Shown: positions 15,792-24,916 of the stretch, piece after piece | Position numbering within the stretch: position 1 is the first letter of the stretch | Layout: the number at the start of each line of letters is the position of its first letter | Origin: Ruminococcus sp. | GTDB lineage: Bacteria > Bacillota > Clostridia > Oscillospirales > Acutalibacteraceae | Direction: 5' to 3' | DNA length: 33,930 nucleotides | Assembly (NCBI GenBank): GCA_017404145.1 | Contig: JAFRCW010000053.1 | Location: 1-33,930, forward strand | Notes under the pieces: generated by a model | What the model was told of the DNA's origin: nothing | Databases searched by the model: none | What the model saw: the letters and a program-made list of their open reading frames with translations, nothing else | Made by a program: the position numbers and the translations under genes

Positions 15792-16667
15792 TCAGCCTTC
15801 CCGAAAAAGGGAAGGCTGTTCTATTAGGATATCCAGCATCGCTCTCACCCGATCATACTCGGTATCGGCGGTCTCCTTCGGCAGCGGATTCTCTCCCTTT
15901 CCGATCTCTATCGTAAAGCCGGGGCGGCAAAACCGCTTGCAGAACCAGTCCTTGAACCCGCCGCCGACCGCTGTCCCCGAGGGTTCACAGTAGGTATATC
16001 CCGAAATTTCCGCCATTTTGTTCGCGATCGCGGCGCTTTGAGGCGCGTGGTTCTCAAAATCCGCGTATATCTCCCTCCCCTGCGAGTGCAGCGCCGCGGC
16101 AAGGGCGAAGTCGTTTCTTCTGCAAAAATCGCACAGCGCCGCGCTCTCGGGCTCTGACTCCGGCTCGGTTCCGCCGAAGCGTGTCGCGCCTCTTGTGACA
16201 AAGCCGTTTTTGATCTCGTTCTCCCGCAGCGTGATTCTTCCCGCGTTGAAGTTGTGATTCAGGTCGATTCCTCTCGCGTTTGCCTGCCAGCGGAAGGGAG
16301 TTTTCTTAGAGAGCCTTTGTACCAGCATACGGTATCTTCCGGCGGCACAGGCGCCGTCCAGCGCGATCTGCGCTCCGTCGGGATTCATCAGGGGAATCGC
16401 GGTAAAGGAGAGTGTCTTTCCTTTTCTGACTTCCTCCGCTTTCTCAAAAAGGTACCGCGTCAGGATCGCTCCGGTCACCCGTTCCATTCCGTGAAACACC
16501 GCCGCAATCAGCGCTCCTCCCTCTCCGACAGAATAGGCGCAGATCTCTCTGTGCAGAAGAGAATACCCGATCACCTCTTTTCTGATAAAGGGATACCTCT
16601 CCAAAAGCTCTTTTTCATATACTTTCAAAGCGGCGTCATCAAATTCTTTTTCCGCGAAACGCGTCAC
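15792..16667 (-). CDS. M14 family zinc carboxypeptidase
   Basis: A 291-residue metallocarboxypeptidase without a signal peptide. Zinc ligands are visible as HGME (H59, E62) and LHSQG (H194); the catalytic glutamate is in FTIEIGKG (E254). The substrate-binding Asn-Arg pair of classical M14 enzymes reads Asn-His here (GIDLNHNF, N137-H138). Related Firmicute enzymes often cleave gamma-D-glutamyl-diaminopimelate bonds of cell-wall peptides, so muropeptide recycling is a reasonable guess for this cytosolic form. The start is GTG at 16667 with an AGGTGA site; the overlapping ATG is out of frame and meets a stop at once. Divergent from ribF and convergent with asnB. Confidence 0.88.
   Translation of the reverse strand: MTRFAEKEFDDAALKVYEKELLERYPFIRKEVIGYSLLHREICAYSVGEGGALIAAVFHGMERVTGAILTRYLFEKAEEVRKGKTLSFTAIPLMNPDGAQIALDGACAAGRYRMLVQRLSKKTPFRWQANARGIDLNHNFNAGRITLRENEIKNGFVTRGATRFGGTEPESEPESAALCDFCRRNDFALAAALHSQGREIYADFENHAPQSAAIANKMAEISGYTYCEPSGTAVGGGFKDWFCKRFCRPGFTIEIGKGENPLPKETADTEYDRVRAMLDILIEQPSLFREG
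15794..15823 (+). terminator. Terminator of asnB overlapping the M14 gene end
   Basis: Stem AGCCTTCCC (15794-15802) / GGGAAGGCT (15809-15817) with a GAAAAA loop, followed on the plus strand by GTTCTATT. The same bases encode the last residues (PSLFREG) of the convergent carboxypeptidase. The T run is weak. Confidence 0.55.
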
Positions 16668-16678
16668 ATTATCACCTG

Positions 16679-16707
16679 TTGCAAAAATGATTTCTTTCGT
16701 TTATAAT
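16679..16707 (+). promoter_or_regulatory. ribF promoter adjoining the start codon
   Basis: TTGCAA (16679-16684), a 17-base spacer and a perfect TATAAT (16702-16707). The predicted start, about 16714, falls next to the ATG at 16715, implying little or no leader. Confidence 0.6.
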
Positions 16708-16714
16708 AATGCTT

Positions 16715-17629
16715 ATGAAAGTATTTACCTCTTTAGACGAATTTGCAAAAACAGGATATCATACCTCGGTCGCGCTCGGCTTCTTCGACGGCGTCCATCT
16801 CGGTCACCAAGCGGTGATCAAAAACGCTGTAAAAAACAGCGGCTCGCTGTGTTCGGCGGTGCTGACCTTTTCTGAGCCTCCAGCGAAAACCCTGACAGGC
16901 TCTGCGCCCCCGCTGCTGACGACCAACGAGCTCAAGCAAAAATATTTCGAAGTATCAGGCGCCCACGCTCTCATCTTCGCGGATTTCTCCTCCTTGCGGG
17001 ATCTCAGCCCTCAGGATTTTGTCGGGCTCATATTGAAAGAGAAAATGCGCGCCGAAAAGGTCTTCTGCGGCTTCAACTATCACTTCGGCAGCAAGGGCGC
17101 CGGCGATACCGGTCTGCTCTCGGCTTTATGCAGTCAATATGGGATCGAGGTACAGGTGTCCGATCCCGTCTACTATGCGGGCGAGATCATTTCTTCCACA
17201 CGCATCCGCTCCTGCCTTTCGCAGGGCAAAATGAAAAAGGTCAGAGCGATGCTTGGTCGGCCGTATATTCTCAGCGGTAAAGTCTCAGAGGGGAACCGTA
17301 TCGGATCCTCCCTCGGATTTCCGACCCTGAACTTTGCGATCGATCCCACCTGCGCCGTGCCCCGATACGGCGTATATGCCTCGCGGGTGCTCATCAACGG
17401 CAAATTCTACAGGGGAGCTACCAACATCGGCGTCCACCCTACCGTAAAGGAGAACGCGTCTCCGCTGTGCGAGACCTTTCTGCTGGGCTATGAAGGAGGC
17501 GATCTGTATGACGCCGAGGTTTTCTGTCAGCTGCTTCGGTTCATCCGTCCGGAGAAAAAATTCTCCTCGCTCGAAGAACTGCAAAAACAAATAAAAAACG
17601 ATATCGAAAGCATCAGCCGTACCGGTTAA
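16715..17629 (+). CDS. ribF: Bifunctional riboflavin kinase / FMN adenylyltransferase
   Basis: About 304 residues. It phosphorylates riboflavin to FMN and adenylates FMN to FAD. The N-terminal nucleotidyltransferase domain shows 'GFFDGVHLGHQAVI' (HxGH-type site, ~21-34) and 'SSTRIRSCL' (~165). The C-terminal kinase domain shows 'GNRIGSSLGFPTLNF' and 'YRGATNIGVHPT'. Length is normal for RibF. Start choice: an in-frame ATG at 16709 is two codons earlier, but it lies only 2 bases past the TATAAT box, upstream of the expected transcription start. ATG 16715 fits the expected 5' end. No Shine-Dalgarno sequence is seen. Followed by its own terminator. Confidence 0.95.
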   Translation: MKVFTSLDEFAKTGYHTSVALGFFDGVHLGHQAVIKNAVKNSGSLCSAVLTFSEPPAKTLTGSAPPLLTTNELKQKYFEVSGAHALIFADFSSLRDLSPQDFVGLILKEKMRAEKVFCGFNYHFGSKGAGDTGLLSALCSQYGIEVQVSDPVYYAGEIISSTRIRSCLSQGKMKKVRAMLGRPYILSGKVSEGNRIGSSLGFPTLNFAIDPTCAVPRYGVYASRVLINGKFYRGATNIGVHPTVKENASPLCETFLLGYEGGDLYDAEVFCQLLRFIRPEKKFSSLEELQKQIKNDIESISRTG

Positions 17630-17645
17630 GGTACGGCTGTTTTAG
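17614..17645 (+). terminator. ribF terminator
   Basis: Stem CAGCCGTACC (17614-17623) / GGTACGGCTG (17630-17639), then TTTTA. The stem overlaps the last ribF codons and its stop. Confidence 0.75.
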
Positions 17646-17674
17646 TGCAGAGTGCAGGGTGCAGAGTGCAGAGT
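17644..17674 (+). repeat. Heptamer array F after ribF
   Basis: Units GCAGAGT, GCAGGGT, GCAGAGT, GCAGAGT (17647-17674), directly after the ribF terminator. Confidence 0.75.
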
Positions 17675-17711
17675 ATATCAGGAATGATAGCCGTAGGAAA
17701 CGATGCCCTAC

Positions 17712-17743
17712 ATAAAAATCTGCCGCAGGTTTCCCTGCGGCAG
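17712..17743 (-). terminator. oppA terminator
   Basis: Leftward CTGCCGCAGG-GAAA-CCTGCGGCAG (17720-17743) followed by ATTTTT, about 32 bases past the oppA stop. Confidence 0.88.
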
Positions 17744-17775
17744 CTGTAAACCGTATTTGATTGAGAAATCTCTGA

Positions 17776-19593
17776 TTATTTCTCGATGGTGCAGTACATG
17801 AAGTACTTGTATCCGAGCGGGTTCGAGAAGAAGCCCTTGACGGAAGAATCGAGCATATAGAGATCGGTGTAGTAGTAGATGGGGGTCAGGCAGCCGGTGC
17901 TCATGAGCATATCCTCAGCTACGTGCATCATCTTGTAGCGATTGTCCTTATCGGTGCAGGACTTGATATCGGAGATGAGGACGTCATAGGTCTCTGCCCA
18001 TGTGCCGTTCTCAACCTTGGTATCATAGCCGTACTCGGTGAGGTCTAAGCTGTAAGCGGCAACTGCAGCGTGATCGCCCTTACCGAACTGAACGTCGTTG
18101 TTGCCGGAAGCGGTGGTCCACATATCGAGGAAGCAGATCGGATCGTTGTAGTCTGCGAGCCAGCCGTTACGAGCGATGGAATAGTCGCCCGCCTTACGGG
18201 TGTTCAGGAAGGTAGCCCATTCCTGGTTCTCCATGTTCAGCGTGATACCGACGTTCGCGAGAGCGGACTGGATGTACTCGCCGATCGCCTTATGACCTTC
18301 AGAGGTGTTGTAGAGGTAAGTCATGGACGGGAAGTCTGTAAACTTGCCGGAAGCCTCGTCATAGGTGTAGTACTTCTTTAAGGTCTCGATCGCGGAAGCA
18401 AAGTTACCTTCCAGAGCCTCAGCGGAGGTGTCATAGTAGCCGTCGAAGGTGTTGGTGCCGGCGTTCTTGTAGAACTCGGAACCGTCGGCGTCGGTCAGAC
18501 CCATCGCGACGAAGGAGGAAGCGGGAAGCTGTCCGCCCTGAGCAACTTCGTCAACAATGTAGTTGCGGTCTAAGAGCAGAGAAACAGCGTTTCTGATCTC
18601 AGCCTCAGCGTTCTCTTTCTCAGCGCCGGTGAGTGCGGAACCCTCGGGGAGGATGTTCTCGTTGATGTTCCAGCATACATAGTAGGTACCGATCTGACCA
18701 ACGTTGAAGAACTCGTCGGGATACTCAGCCTTGATGGAGGCGATCTCGTTGGTGGGAACGTCGTCGATCAGCTGCCAGTCGCCGTTCTTGAAGTTAGAAA
18801 GCTGGTTGTTCGCGTCGTCGGAGAGGTAGAACTCGATGGTGTCCATGGTGACCTCAGCGGCGTCGGGATGATCGGCGTTCTTCTCCAAAGTGATCAGAGA
18901 GTTGTGTTCCCAGGAGGAGAGCTTGTACATACCGTTGCTGACATAGGTGGAAGGATCGGTCGCCCAAGACTCGTTGGCAACAACATCTTCACGAACCGGG
19001 AAGTATACCGGGAAAGCAAGAAGCTCGTTCCAGTACGCAACAGCGTTGGCGAGTGTAACCTCTAAGGTCTTGTCGTCGACCGCCTTGACGTTGAGCTTCG
19101 CGTCGGGGTTGACATACTGATCGTTAGCGTCTGTCTCCCAGATGTCAGCGTAACCGTCAACAACCTCAAACATATAGCCGTAGTCGGCTGCGAGGGCTGT
19201 GGAAGCAGCTCTCTGCCAAGCGAACTCATAGTCAGAGGCCTTGACATCCTGACCGTCGGACCACTTGAGGCCGTCACGGAGGGTGTAGGTGTAGGTGATG
19301 GTACCGTCAGCGTTCTCAACGCCTTCTACCAGCTCTTTGGCAGCGTCGGGGACGATCTCGAGGTTGCCCTTATCGTCCTGAGACCACTTCGCAAGACCGG
19401 AGAACAGGTGAGTCAGCAAGGTAGCGCCGTCAACAGCAGAGTTGAGAGCAGGGTCGATTGTGTCGGGCTCGGAAGCCAGACATACCGCGATAGAAGACTT
19501 CGCGGCGCCGCCGCCTGCGCCGCCGGAGCAAGCTGCTAAGCTCGCTACGATAGCGATAGCAAGAACGACGGCCAATAACTTTTTGATTTTCAT
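17776..19593 (-). CDS. oppA: Oligopeptide ABC transporter substrate-binding lipoprotein
   Basis: A 605-residue extracellular solute-binding protein family 5 member that captures peptides for the Opp importer. Residues 1-22 are a lipoprotein signal with lipobox LAAC. The SBP_bac_5 opening 'LASEPDTIDPALNSAVDGATLLTHLFSGL' pattern lies at about 40-68, with 'YTYTLRDGLKWSDGQDVKASDYEFAW' spacing at about 104-130; later blocks ('GWLADYNDPICFLDMWTT') match oligopeptide binders. It is the last gene of the opp group, 213 bases after oppF, with a palindromic repeat between. An AAGGAT site precedes the ATG. It may be transcribed both with the operon and separately; no clear own promoter was found. Confidence 0.94.
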   Translation of the reverse strand: MKIKKLLAVVLAIAIVASLAACSGGAGGGAAKSSIAVCLASEPDTIDPALNSAVDGATLLTHLFSGLAKWSQDDKGNLEIVPDAAKELVEGVENADGTITYTYTLRDGLKWSDGQDVKASDYEFAWQRAASTALAADYGYMFEVVDGYADIWETDANDQYVNPDAKLNVKAVDDKTLEVTLANAVAYWNELLAFPVYFPVREDVVANESWATDPSTYVSNGMYKLSSWEHNSLITLEKNADHPDAAEVTMDTIEFYLSDDANNQLSNFKNGDWQLIDDVPTNEIASIKAEYPDEFFNVGQIGTYYVCWNINENILPEGSALTGAEKENAEAEIRNAVSLLLDRNYIVDEVAQGGQLPASSFVAMGLTDADGSEFYKNAGTNTFDGYYDTSAEALEGNFASAIETLKKYYTYDEASGKFTDFPSMTYLYNTSEGHKAIGEYIQSALANVGITLNMENQEWATFLNTRKAGDYSIARNGWLADYNDPICFLDMWTTASGNNDVQFGKGDHAAVAAYSLDLTEYGYDTKVENGTWAETYDVLISDIKSCTDKDNRYKMMHVAEDMLMSTGCLTPIYYYTDLYMLDSSVKGFFSNPLGYKYFMYCTIEK

Positions 19594-19670
19594 TTTAGGT
19601 CATCCTTTCTAAAAATGATAAAATATACAAGTGCAATCTTGGATTACACGGTTTACCGGAAATTGTTATT

Positions 19671-19802
19671 TGTCATTGCGAGGAGGGCAACGCCCGACGT
19701 GGCAATCCCCTTCTGTTCGCGGCTGTTTGCAAAGAGTATCTCTTATCACACAGTAGTAATGACAAGGGGATTCTCACGGGGCTGAAGCCCCTCAGAATGA
19801 CA
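19671..19802. repeat. MITE-like palindromic repeat between oppF and oppA
   Basis: About 132 bases bounded by TGTCATTGCGAGG and CCTCAGAATGACA, whose complement is TGTCATTCTGAGG (11 of 13 match). Inner inverted arms AATCCCCTT (near 19704-19712) and AAGGGGATT (near 19774-19782) extend the palindrome. TGTCATT-G/C-N-GAGG termini are a pattern I associate with widespread short bacterial intergenic repeats. It lacks coding capacity and ends 3 bases from the oppF stop. Confidence 0.7.
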
Positions 19803-19805
19803 GCC

Positions 19806-20786
19806 TCAGTTTATCTCTTTGATTCTGTGGCACGCGACGAAGTGGCCGGTCTCGACCTCTTCGAAAGCAGGCATCGCCTCGGCGCATTTGTCACAGGCGT
19901 ACTGACAGCGGGTTCTGAACGGACAGCCCGACGGCGCGTTGAGCGGGCTCGGGATGTCGCCTTTTAAAACGATACGCTTATTTGCCCTTGCTACCTTGGG
20001 ATCGGGCACGGGAACCGCCGAGAGCAGCGACTTCGAGTACGGATGCAGCGGATGGTCATAGATCTCGTTCGCGTCCGCAAGCTCCACCATTCTGCCCAGA
20101 TACATGACGGCAATACGGTCGGAAATGTGGCGTACCACCAGCAGATCGTGCGCGATAAAGAGGTAGGTCAGTCCCAGCTTATCCTGCAGCTCGTCAAACA
20201 TATTGATGACCTGCGCCTGGATCGAAACGTCGAGCGCGGAAACCGGCTCGTCGCAGACGATAAAGTCAGGGTTGACCGCTAAGGATCTCGCGATACCGAT
20301 ACGCTGGCGCTGACCGCCCGAGAACTCGTGCGCGTAGCGCGCCGCGTGCTCGGAGTTGAGTCCGACATAGTCCATCAGCTCCAAGATACGCTCCTGACGC
20401 TCCTTCTTGCCTTTGACGAGCTTGTGAACGTCAAGGGGCTCGCCGATGATATCGGCAACGGTCATACGGGGGTTCAAAGACGAATAGGGATCCTGGAACA
20501 CCATCGTCGCCTTTTTGCGGAATTCTTTGATATCGGAACGGGATTTGATGAGCTTGCCGTCATACCGGATCTCACCGCCCGTGGGCTTATAGAGATGCAG
20601 AAGCGTTCTTCCGACGGTGGTCTTGCCGCAGCCGGACTCGCCGACTAAGCCCAACGTCTCACCCTTCTTGATAGAGAACGAAACGCCGTCGACCGCCTTA
20701 AGCGGCTTGGAACGGAACATACCGGTATTGATATTAAAATACTCTTTGAGGTCCTGGACCTCAATCAGCGTCTTTTTCTCACTCAT
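19806..20786 (-). CDS. oppF: Oligopeptide ABC transporter ATP-binding protein OppF
   Basis: A 326-residue ATPase subunit energising peptide import. Walker A is GESGCGKTT, the signature is [16 protein letters not shown], Walker B is [12 protein letters not shown], and the switch histidine is in IAHDL. The C-terminal oligopeptide-transporter extension holds a Cys cluster ([14 protein letters not shown]), typical of OppD/F and possibly Fe-S-linked in this family. ATG at 20786 is preferred, its ATGAGTGA overlapping the oppD stop, which implies translational coupling; a GTG three codons earlier is an alternative. Confidence 0.96.
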   Translation of the reverse strand: MSEKKTLIEVQDLKEYFNINTGMFRSKPLKAVDGVSFSIKKGETLGLVGESGCGKTTVGRTLLHLYKPTGGEIRYDGKLIKSRSDIKEFRKKATMVFQDPYSSLNPRMTVADIIGEPLDVHKLVKGKKERQERILELMDYVGLNSEHAARYAHEFSGGQRQRIGIARSLAVNPDFIVCDEPVSALDVSIQAQVINMFDELQDKLGLTYLFIAHDLLVVRHISDRIAVMYLGRMVELADANEIYDHPLHPYSKSLLSAVPVPDPKVARANKRIVLKGDIPSPLNAPSGCPFRTRCQYACDKCAEAMPAFEEVETGHFVACHRIKEIN

Positions 20787-21795
20787 CTTGCTCACCGCCT
20801 TCTGCTAATTCTATCTCGCCGCGATCGAGCCGGTTCTTGACATTCATCCAGCAGGCGGCGGCGTGATCTTCGTTGATGATCTCGCGCTCGGCGCGGTGGC
20901 TGATACAGATCTTCATCGCGTTATCGCAGCGCGGCGCGAACGGACATCCCTTCGGCATATTGAGCAGATCGATGGGCGTACCCGTGATCGGCTGCAGCTT
21001 CTTGCCGGCGGTGTCCGCGGTGGGGATAGAGCGCATCAAACCCTTGGTATATTCATGAGCGGGATGATAGAATATCTCGTCCGCGGTACCCTGTTCACAG
21101 ATGGAGCCGGCGTACATAACGACAACTTCGTCGCACATCTGGGCAACAACGCCCAAGTCATGGGTGATCATAATGATCGCCATACCGAGTTCCTTCTGGA
21201 GAGATCCCATCAGCTCGAGGATCTGCGCCTGGATGGTAACGTCCAGCGCGGTGGTGGGCTCGTCCGCGATCAGGATATCGGGCTCGCAGGCAAGCGCCAT
21301 CGCGATCATAACACGCTGACGCATACCGCCGGAATGCTCAAAGGGGTACTGCTTCATTCGCTTCTCGGGCTCGTTGATGTTCACGAGGCGGAGCATTTCG
21401 ATCGCGCGTTCTTTCGCCTGCTGTTTATTTCTGTCTGTATGGAGCATGATCGCTTCCATCAGCTGTTTGCCGATCGTATAGGTAGGATTCAAAGACGTCA
21501 TCGGGTCCTGGAAGATGATAGAGATCTTGTTGCCTCTGACGTTTTTCATCACCTTTTCGCCCGCGCCGACCAGCTCCTGACCGTCGAGCTTGACAGAGCC
21601 GCCGACGATCTTGCCGGTGCCTGCTAAAATCTGCATAATCGAGTAGGCGGTGACGGATTTTCCGGAGCCGGACTCACCGACGATACCTAAGACCTTGCCG
21701 CGGTCTAAGGTGAAAGACACGTCGTTGACCGCCTTGACCTCGCCCGCATCGGTAAAGAAGGAAGTCTGAAGATGTTTCACTTCTAATAATGCCAT
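20779..21795 (-). CDS. oppD: Oligopeptide ABC transporter ATP-binding protein OppD
   Basis: A 338-residue ATPase subunit paired with OppF. Walker A is GESGSGKS, the signature is [15 protein letters not shown], Walker B is [12 protein letters not shown], and the switch histidine is in ITHDL. The C-terminal extension includes [14 protein letters not shown]. The order oppB-C-D-F with 13-18 base gaps or overlaps is the usual operon arrangement. Confidence 0.96.
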   Translation of the reverse strand: MALLEVKHLQTSFFTDAGEVKAVNDVSFTLDRGKVLGIVGESGSGKSVTAYSIMQILAGTGKIVGGSVKLDGQELVGAGEKVMKNVRGNKISIIFQDPMTSLNPTYTIGKQLMEAIMLHTDRNKQQAKERAIEMLRLVNINEPEKRMKQYPFEHSGGMRQRVMIAMALACEPDILIADEPTTALDVTIQAQILELMGSLQKELGMAIIMITHDLGVVAQMCDEVVVMYAGSICEQGTADEIFYHPAHEYTKGLMRSIPTADTAGKKLQPITGTPIDLLNMPKGCPFAPRCDNAMKICISHRAEREIINEDHAAACWMNVKNRLDRGEIELAEGGEQDE

Positions 21796-21813
21796 AGTCG
21801 TTCTCCCCCTTCC

Positions 21814-22872
21814 TTAGTTGTTCAGCTTCGGATCGAACGCGTCGCGCAGACCGTCGCCGAAGAGGTTGAGACTTAATACGATAAGCGAGATAACGACCGC
21901 CGGGATGACCAGTCGGTAGGGGTAGGACGACAGACCGTTGAGCGCCTCAGAGGCAAGAGAGCCCAGAGACGGCATCGGCGCGTTGACGCCCAGTCCTAAG
22001 AAGGAGAGGTAGCTCTCCGTAAAGATCGCGGAGGGGATCTGCAGAGCTGCGGAAATGATGACCACGCTGATGCAGTTGGGGATCAGGTGCTTTCTGATGA
22101 TCCAGCCGCCCTTTGCGCCGGTTGCGCGTGCGGAGAGGACATATTCCTGTTCCCTCAGAGAGAGGATCTGACCTCTGATGAGTCGGGACATCGAGACCCA
22201 GTAGAGGAGCGCAAATACGATGAACAAACTGATGATATTCGCTCCGATGCTCTCGAGCGCGGTGCCTTCGATCACGGGAGACAGAGTCATCTTCAGCACG
22301 GTCGACAGCAGAATGACCATCAGCATATCGGGCAGCGAATAGATGATATCGACGAACCGCATAATCACCAGATCGACTTTTCCTCCGAAGTAACCCGATA
22401 TCGAGCCGATCAGGGTTCCGATCACCAAAACGATGATCGACGCGAAGAAACCGACGGCAAGGGAAACTCTCGTACCGTAGATCACGCGAATGAAATAGTC
22501 TCTGCCCGCGGCGTCGGTACCGAAGATGTGCGGAAAGACGGATTCTCCCTCGTCGATCAGCTCTTGCTCCGACTTGCCGTATTCAAAGGGCTTCAGATTG
22601 TTGTAGGAGGCGTCGACCGCCTTGCCCGCCTGAACGCCCAGCTGATCCTCATAGGTATAGGGCCAGAACATCGGTACGATTATACTTGATAAGGTAATGA
22701 AGATAATGACGATAAAGCTGACAAACGCAACTTTATTTTTATACAGTCTCTTGACGCCGTCCTTGAAGAAGGTCGAAGAGGGGCGCATCTGCACCATATA
22801 CTCCTTGTCCTTCGCGGAGGCGGGGTTGAACATATCCAGATCCACGTGGAAGGTGAAGAATTTCTTTTTCAT
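21814..22872 (-). CDS. oppC: Oligopeptide ABC transporter permease OppC
   Basis: A 352-residue inner-membrane permease. A cytoplasmic N-terminal stretch (~1-45) with 'MRPSSTFFKDGVKRLYKNK' leads to the first membrane helix, followed by an extracellular segment with 'HIFGTDAAGRDYFIRVIYGTRVSL', typical of OppC/DppC. Five further helices follow, with the ATPase-docking EAA-type loop ('EYVLSARATGAKGGWIIRKHLIPN'). The segment between helix 1 and the core (~65-115) is slightly longer than in DppC. It forms the translocation channel with OppB. Confidence 0.94.
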   Translation of the reverse strand: MKKKFFTFHVDLDMFNPASAKDKEYMVQMRPSSTFFKDGVKRLYKNKVAFVSFIVIIFITLSSIIVPMFWPYTYEDQLGVQAGKAVDASYNNLKPFEYGKSEQELIDEGESVFPHIFGTDAAGRDYFIRVIYGTRVSLAVGFFASIIVLVIGTLIGSISGYFGGKVDLVIMRFVDIIYSLPDMLMVILLSTVLKMTLSPVIEGTALESIGANIISLFIVFALLYWVSMSRLIRGQILSLREQEYVLSARATGAKGGWIIRKHLIPNCISVVIISAALQIPSAIFTESYLSFLGLGVNAPMPSLGSLASEALNGLSSYPYRLVIPAVVISLIVLSLNLFGDGLRDAFDPKLNN

Positions 22873-22885
22873 CGTTCAGCCCTCC

Positions 22886-23815
22886 TTATTCTAAGGTGAT
22901 GCGCGGATCCACTACCTTGTAGAGGATATCCGTGACCAGATTCATCACAACGATCAGCGCCGCCAGAATGATGGTGGTGCCCATAATCATCGGATAATCG
23001 CGGTTGGTGATCGAGCTGACGAACGCGCGGCCGATACCGGGCACGGCAAAGATCTGCTCTACGACCAAAGAACCGGTGACGATATACGCGAGCATCGGTC
23101 CGAGATAGGTCAGAACCGGGATCAGCGAGTTCTTCAGAGCGTGTCCGAAGATGATGCGGGTTCCCGAAACGCCCTTCGCCTTCGCGGTGCGGATATAGTC
23201 CTGTCCGAGAACATCCAGCATCGAGGAGCGGGTCAGTCTTGTGATATACGCCATCGGGTACAGCGCGAGCGTCACGATCGGCAGTACCAGACCCGCAGCG
23301 GAGGTACCGTTTGCGGGAAGCCAGCCAAGCTGCACCGAGAACAGCGCCAACAGCAGCGCGCCGATGATAAACGACGGCATACTGACAAAAGCGGTGGTAA
23401 ACACCATGATGATCCGGTCGATCAGCTTGTTGCGCCTTAATGCCGCCACAGCGCCCAGCACGACGCCGATGACCGTCGCGACAGCCGCGGCGATCACGCC
23501 CAGCTTCGCGGAGGTCTTGAGACCGTCGCCGATGATGCTGATGACCTCTCTGCCTCTCTGCTTTAAGGAGGGACCGAAATCAAACTTGGTGACAATGTCC
23601 TTGAGATAGGTAAAATACTGCTCCACAACGGGCTTGTCCAGTCCGTACTTCGCTTCCATCGCCGCCTGCACCGCGGGCGTGGTAGCCTTCTCGCCCACGA
23701 ACGGACCGCCGGGAACCGCATGCATCACGAAGAATGTGATCGTGATGACAACCCAAACGGTGAATATCGCAAGCAAAATGCGCTTTATGATATAAAGCAG
23801 CGTTTTTGAATTCAT
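22886..23815 (-). CDS. oppB: Oligopeptide ABC transporter permease OppB
   Basis: A 309-residue permease, first gene of the importer operon. It begins with 'LLYIIKRILLAIFTVWVVITITFF', the typical OppB helix 1, followed by 'HAVPGGPF'. The EAA-type loop 'DYIRTAKAKGVSGTRIIFGHALKNSLIP' and 'GIGRAFVSSITNRDYPMIMG' match the family. The ATG at 23815 is chosen because AAGGTGG lies 6 bases upstream; two earlier in-frame candidates (an ATG with no spacing and a TTG) are less likely. Promoter at 23904-23932. Confidence 0.94.
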   Translation of the reverse strand: MNSKTLLYIIKRILLAIFTVWVVITITFFVMHAVPGGPFVGEKATTPAVQAAMEAKYGLDKPVVEQYFTYLKDIVTKFDFGPSLKQRGREVISIIGDGLKTSAKLGVIAAAVATVIGVVLGAVAALRRNKLIDRIIMVFTTAFVSMPSFIIGALLLALFSVQLGWLPANGTSAAGLVLPIVTLALYPMAYITRLTRSSMLDVLGQDYIRTAKAKGVSGTRIIFGHALKNSLIPVLTYLGPMLAYIVTGSLVVEQIFAVPGIGRAFVSSITNRDYPMIMGTTIILAALIVVMNLVTDILYKVVDPRITLE

Positions 23816-23903
23816 ATTCATCCACCTTAGCTTCGACAATAATGCCGATTGATTGTAGGGCTTTGCTTTCGGAATTTGTCGGTACTAGCCCATAATATGA
23901 ATA

Positions 23904-23932
23904 TTTTATCACAATAACACTTTAAAAGCAAG
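23904..23932 (-). promoter_or_regulatory. opp operon promoter
   Basis: Leftward TTGCTT, a 17-base spacer and TAAAAT, about 90 bases before oppB. No operator is recognisable. Confidence 0.55.
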
Positions 23933-23944
23933 ACGCATTCCGAT

Positions 23945-23995
23945 AGAAAAAACCGTAAAAATTTGTAGCACTTTGCTAAAAATCACGGCTTTTTG
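23945..23995 (-). terminator. Bidirectional terminator after the SDR gene
   Basis: Long imperfect stem: CCGT..TTTTTAGCA against TGCTACAAA..ACGG, with T6 in the leftward direction and T5 in the rightward one. It separates the dehydrogenase gene from the opp promoter. Confidence 0.7.
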
Positions 23996-24020
23996 TGAAA
24001 ATATTATATTTGAATCCATA

Positions 24021-24869
24021 TTATTTTATCAACTTTTGTGTGATTTCAGCGGTATACATCCTCCTCATCAAACGGTCATACGCTCTCTGCGGCAGAAGCG
24101 CCTGCAAAATCAGAAGGCTTCTCGCGCCGAAGCCGAAAAGATACCGCGTCTTGGGACGCTTCGCGGCAGCGGCTCGGTAGATCATTTTTGCCGCTTTGTC
24201 GGCGGTGGTGAGCATTTTGTTCTTCTCGCCGTAGACCCTGCGATAAACATCGGCGACGATCTTTCCGTCTTTTTCATAGACCGTACCTTCAACAGACGCG
24301 CTCAGATTTTGCGCCGCCTGCTCGCCGAAAGCGCTTTTCACCCCGCCGGGCTCTATGACCGCAACTTGGATTCCCTGCGGCTCCAGCTCCATCCTGAGAC
24401 TGTCGGACAGCGCCTCCAGCGCGAACTTAGATGCGTGATACCAGCCGCCCATATAGGTGACCGCTCTGCCGCCCGCGGAAATCACATTGACGATCCTGCC
24501 TCCTTTTTCTCTCATCAAAGGTACACAGAGCTTTGTCATCCTGACTGCGCCGAACACTACTGTGTCCATCTCACGCTGCGCCTTTTCTTCGCTGACCGTC
24601 TCAACGGGACCGTACTCGCCGTAGCCCGCGTTGTTGATCAGGATATCCACTCTGCCTGTCTGCTCACACGAATCACGGACAAACTTTTCACAGCTTTGTG
24701 CATCTGTAACGTCCAGATAGAAGATATGCGCTCCCATTCGTTCCAGATCCCGCATCCGCTCCGTTCTTCTCGCGCCGGCGCAGACGGTATAACCCTGCTG
24801 TAAAAACAGCTTTGCCGTCACCTTTCCGATACCGGAGCTTGCGCCCGTGATCCATACCGTTTTACTCAT
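24021..24869 (-). CDS. Short-chain dehydrogenase/reductase
   Basis: A 282-residue classical SDR. The NAD(P)-binding motif TGASSGIG is at residues 8-15, with 'ARRTERM' after strand 2 hinting at NADPH preference. 'NNAGYGEYG' is at ~79-87, the catalytic Ser is in 'NVISAGGRA', and the Tyr-Lys pair is in 'YHASKFALE'. The longer C-terminal part ('VYRRVYGEKNKMLTTADKAAKMIYRAAAAKRPKTRYLFG' pattern) is typical of oxidoreductases annotated near retinol- or ketosteroid-dehydrogenase-like SDRs. Substrate is unknown. Transcribed alone, divergent from rnz. Confidence 0.9.
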   Translation of the reverse strand: MSKTVWITGASSGIGKVTAKLFLQQGYTVCAGARRTERMRDLERMGAHIFYLDVTDAQSCEKFVRDSCEQTGRVDILINNAGYGEYGPVETVSEEKAQREMDTVVFGAVRMTKLCVPLMREKGGRIVNVISAGGRAVTYMGGWYHASKFALEALSDSLRMELEPQGIQVAVIEPGGVKSAFGEQAAQNLSASVEGTVYEKDGKIVADVYRRVYGEKNKMLTTADKAAKMIYRAAAAKRPKTRYLFGFGARSLLILQALLPQRAYDRLMRRMYTAEITQKLIK

Positions 24870-24916
24870 AATATCAACTCCGCCCCTATGATACCAGATA
24901 AAATCACAAATTACAA

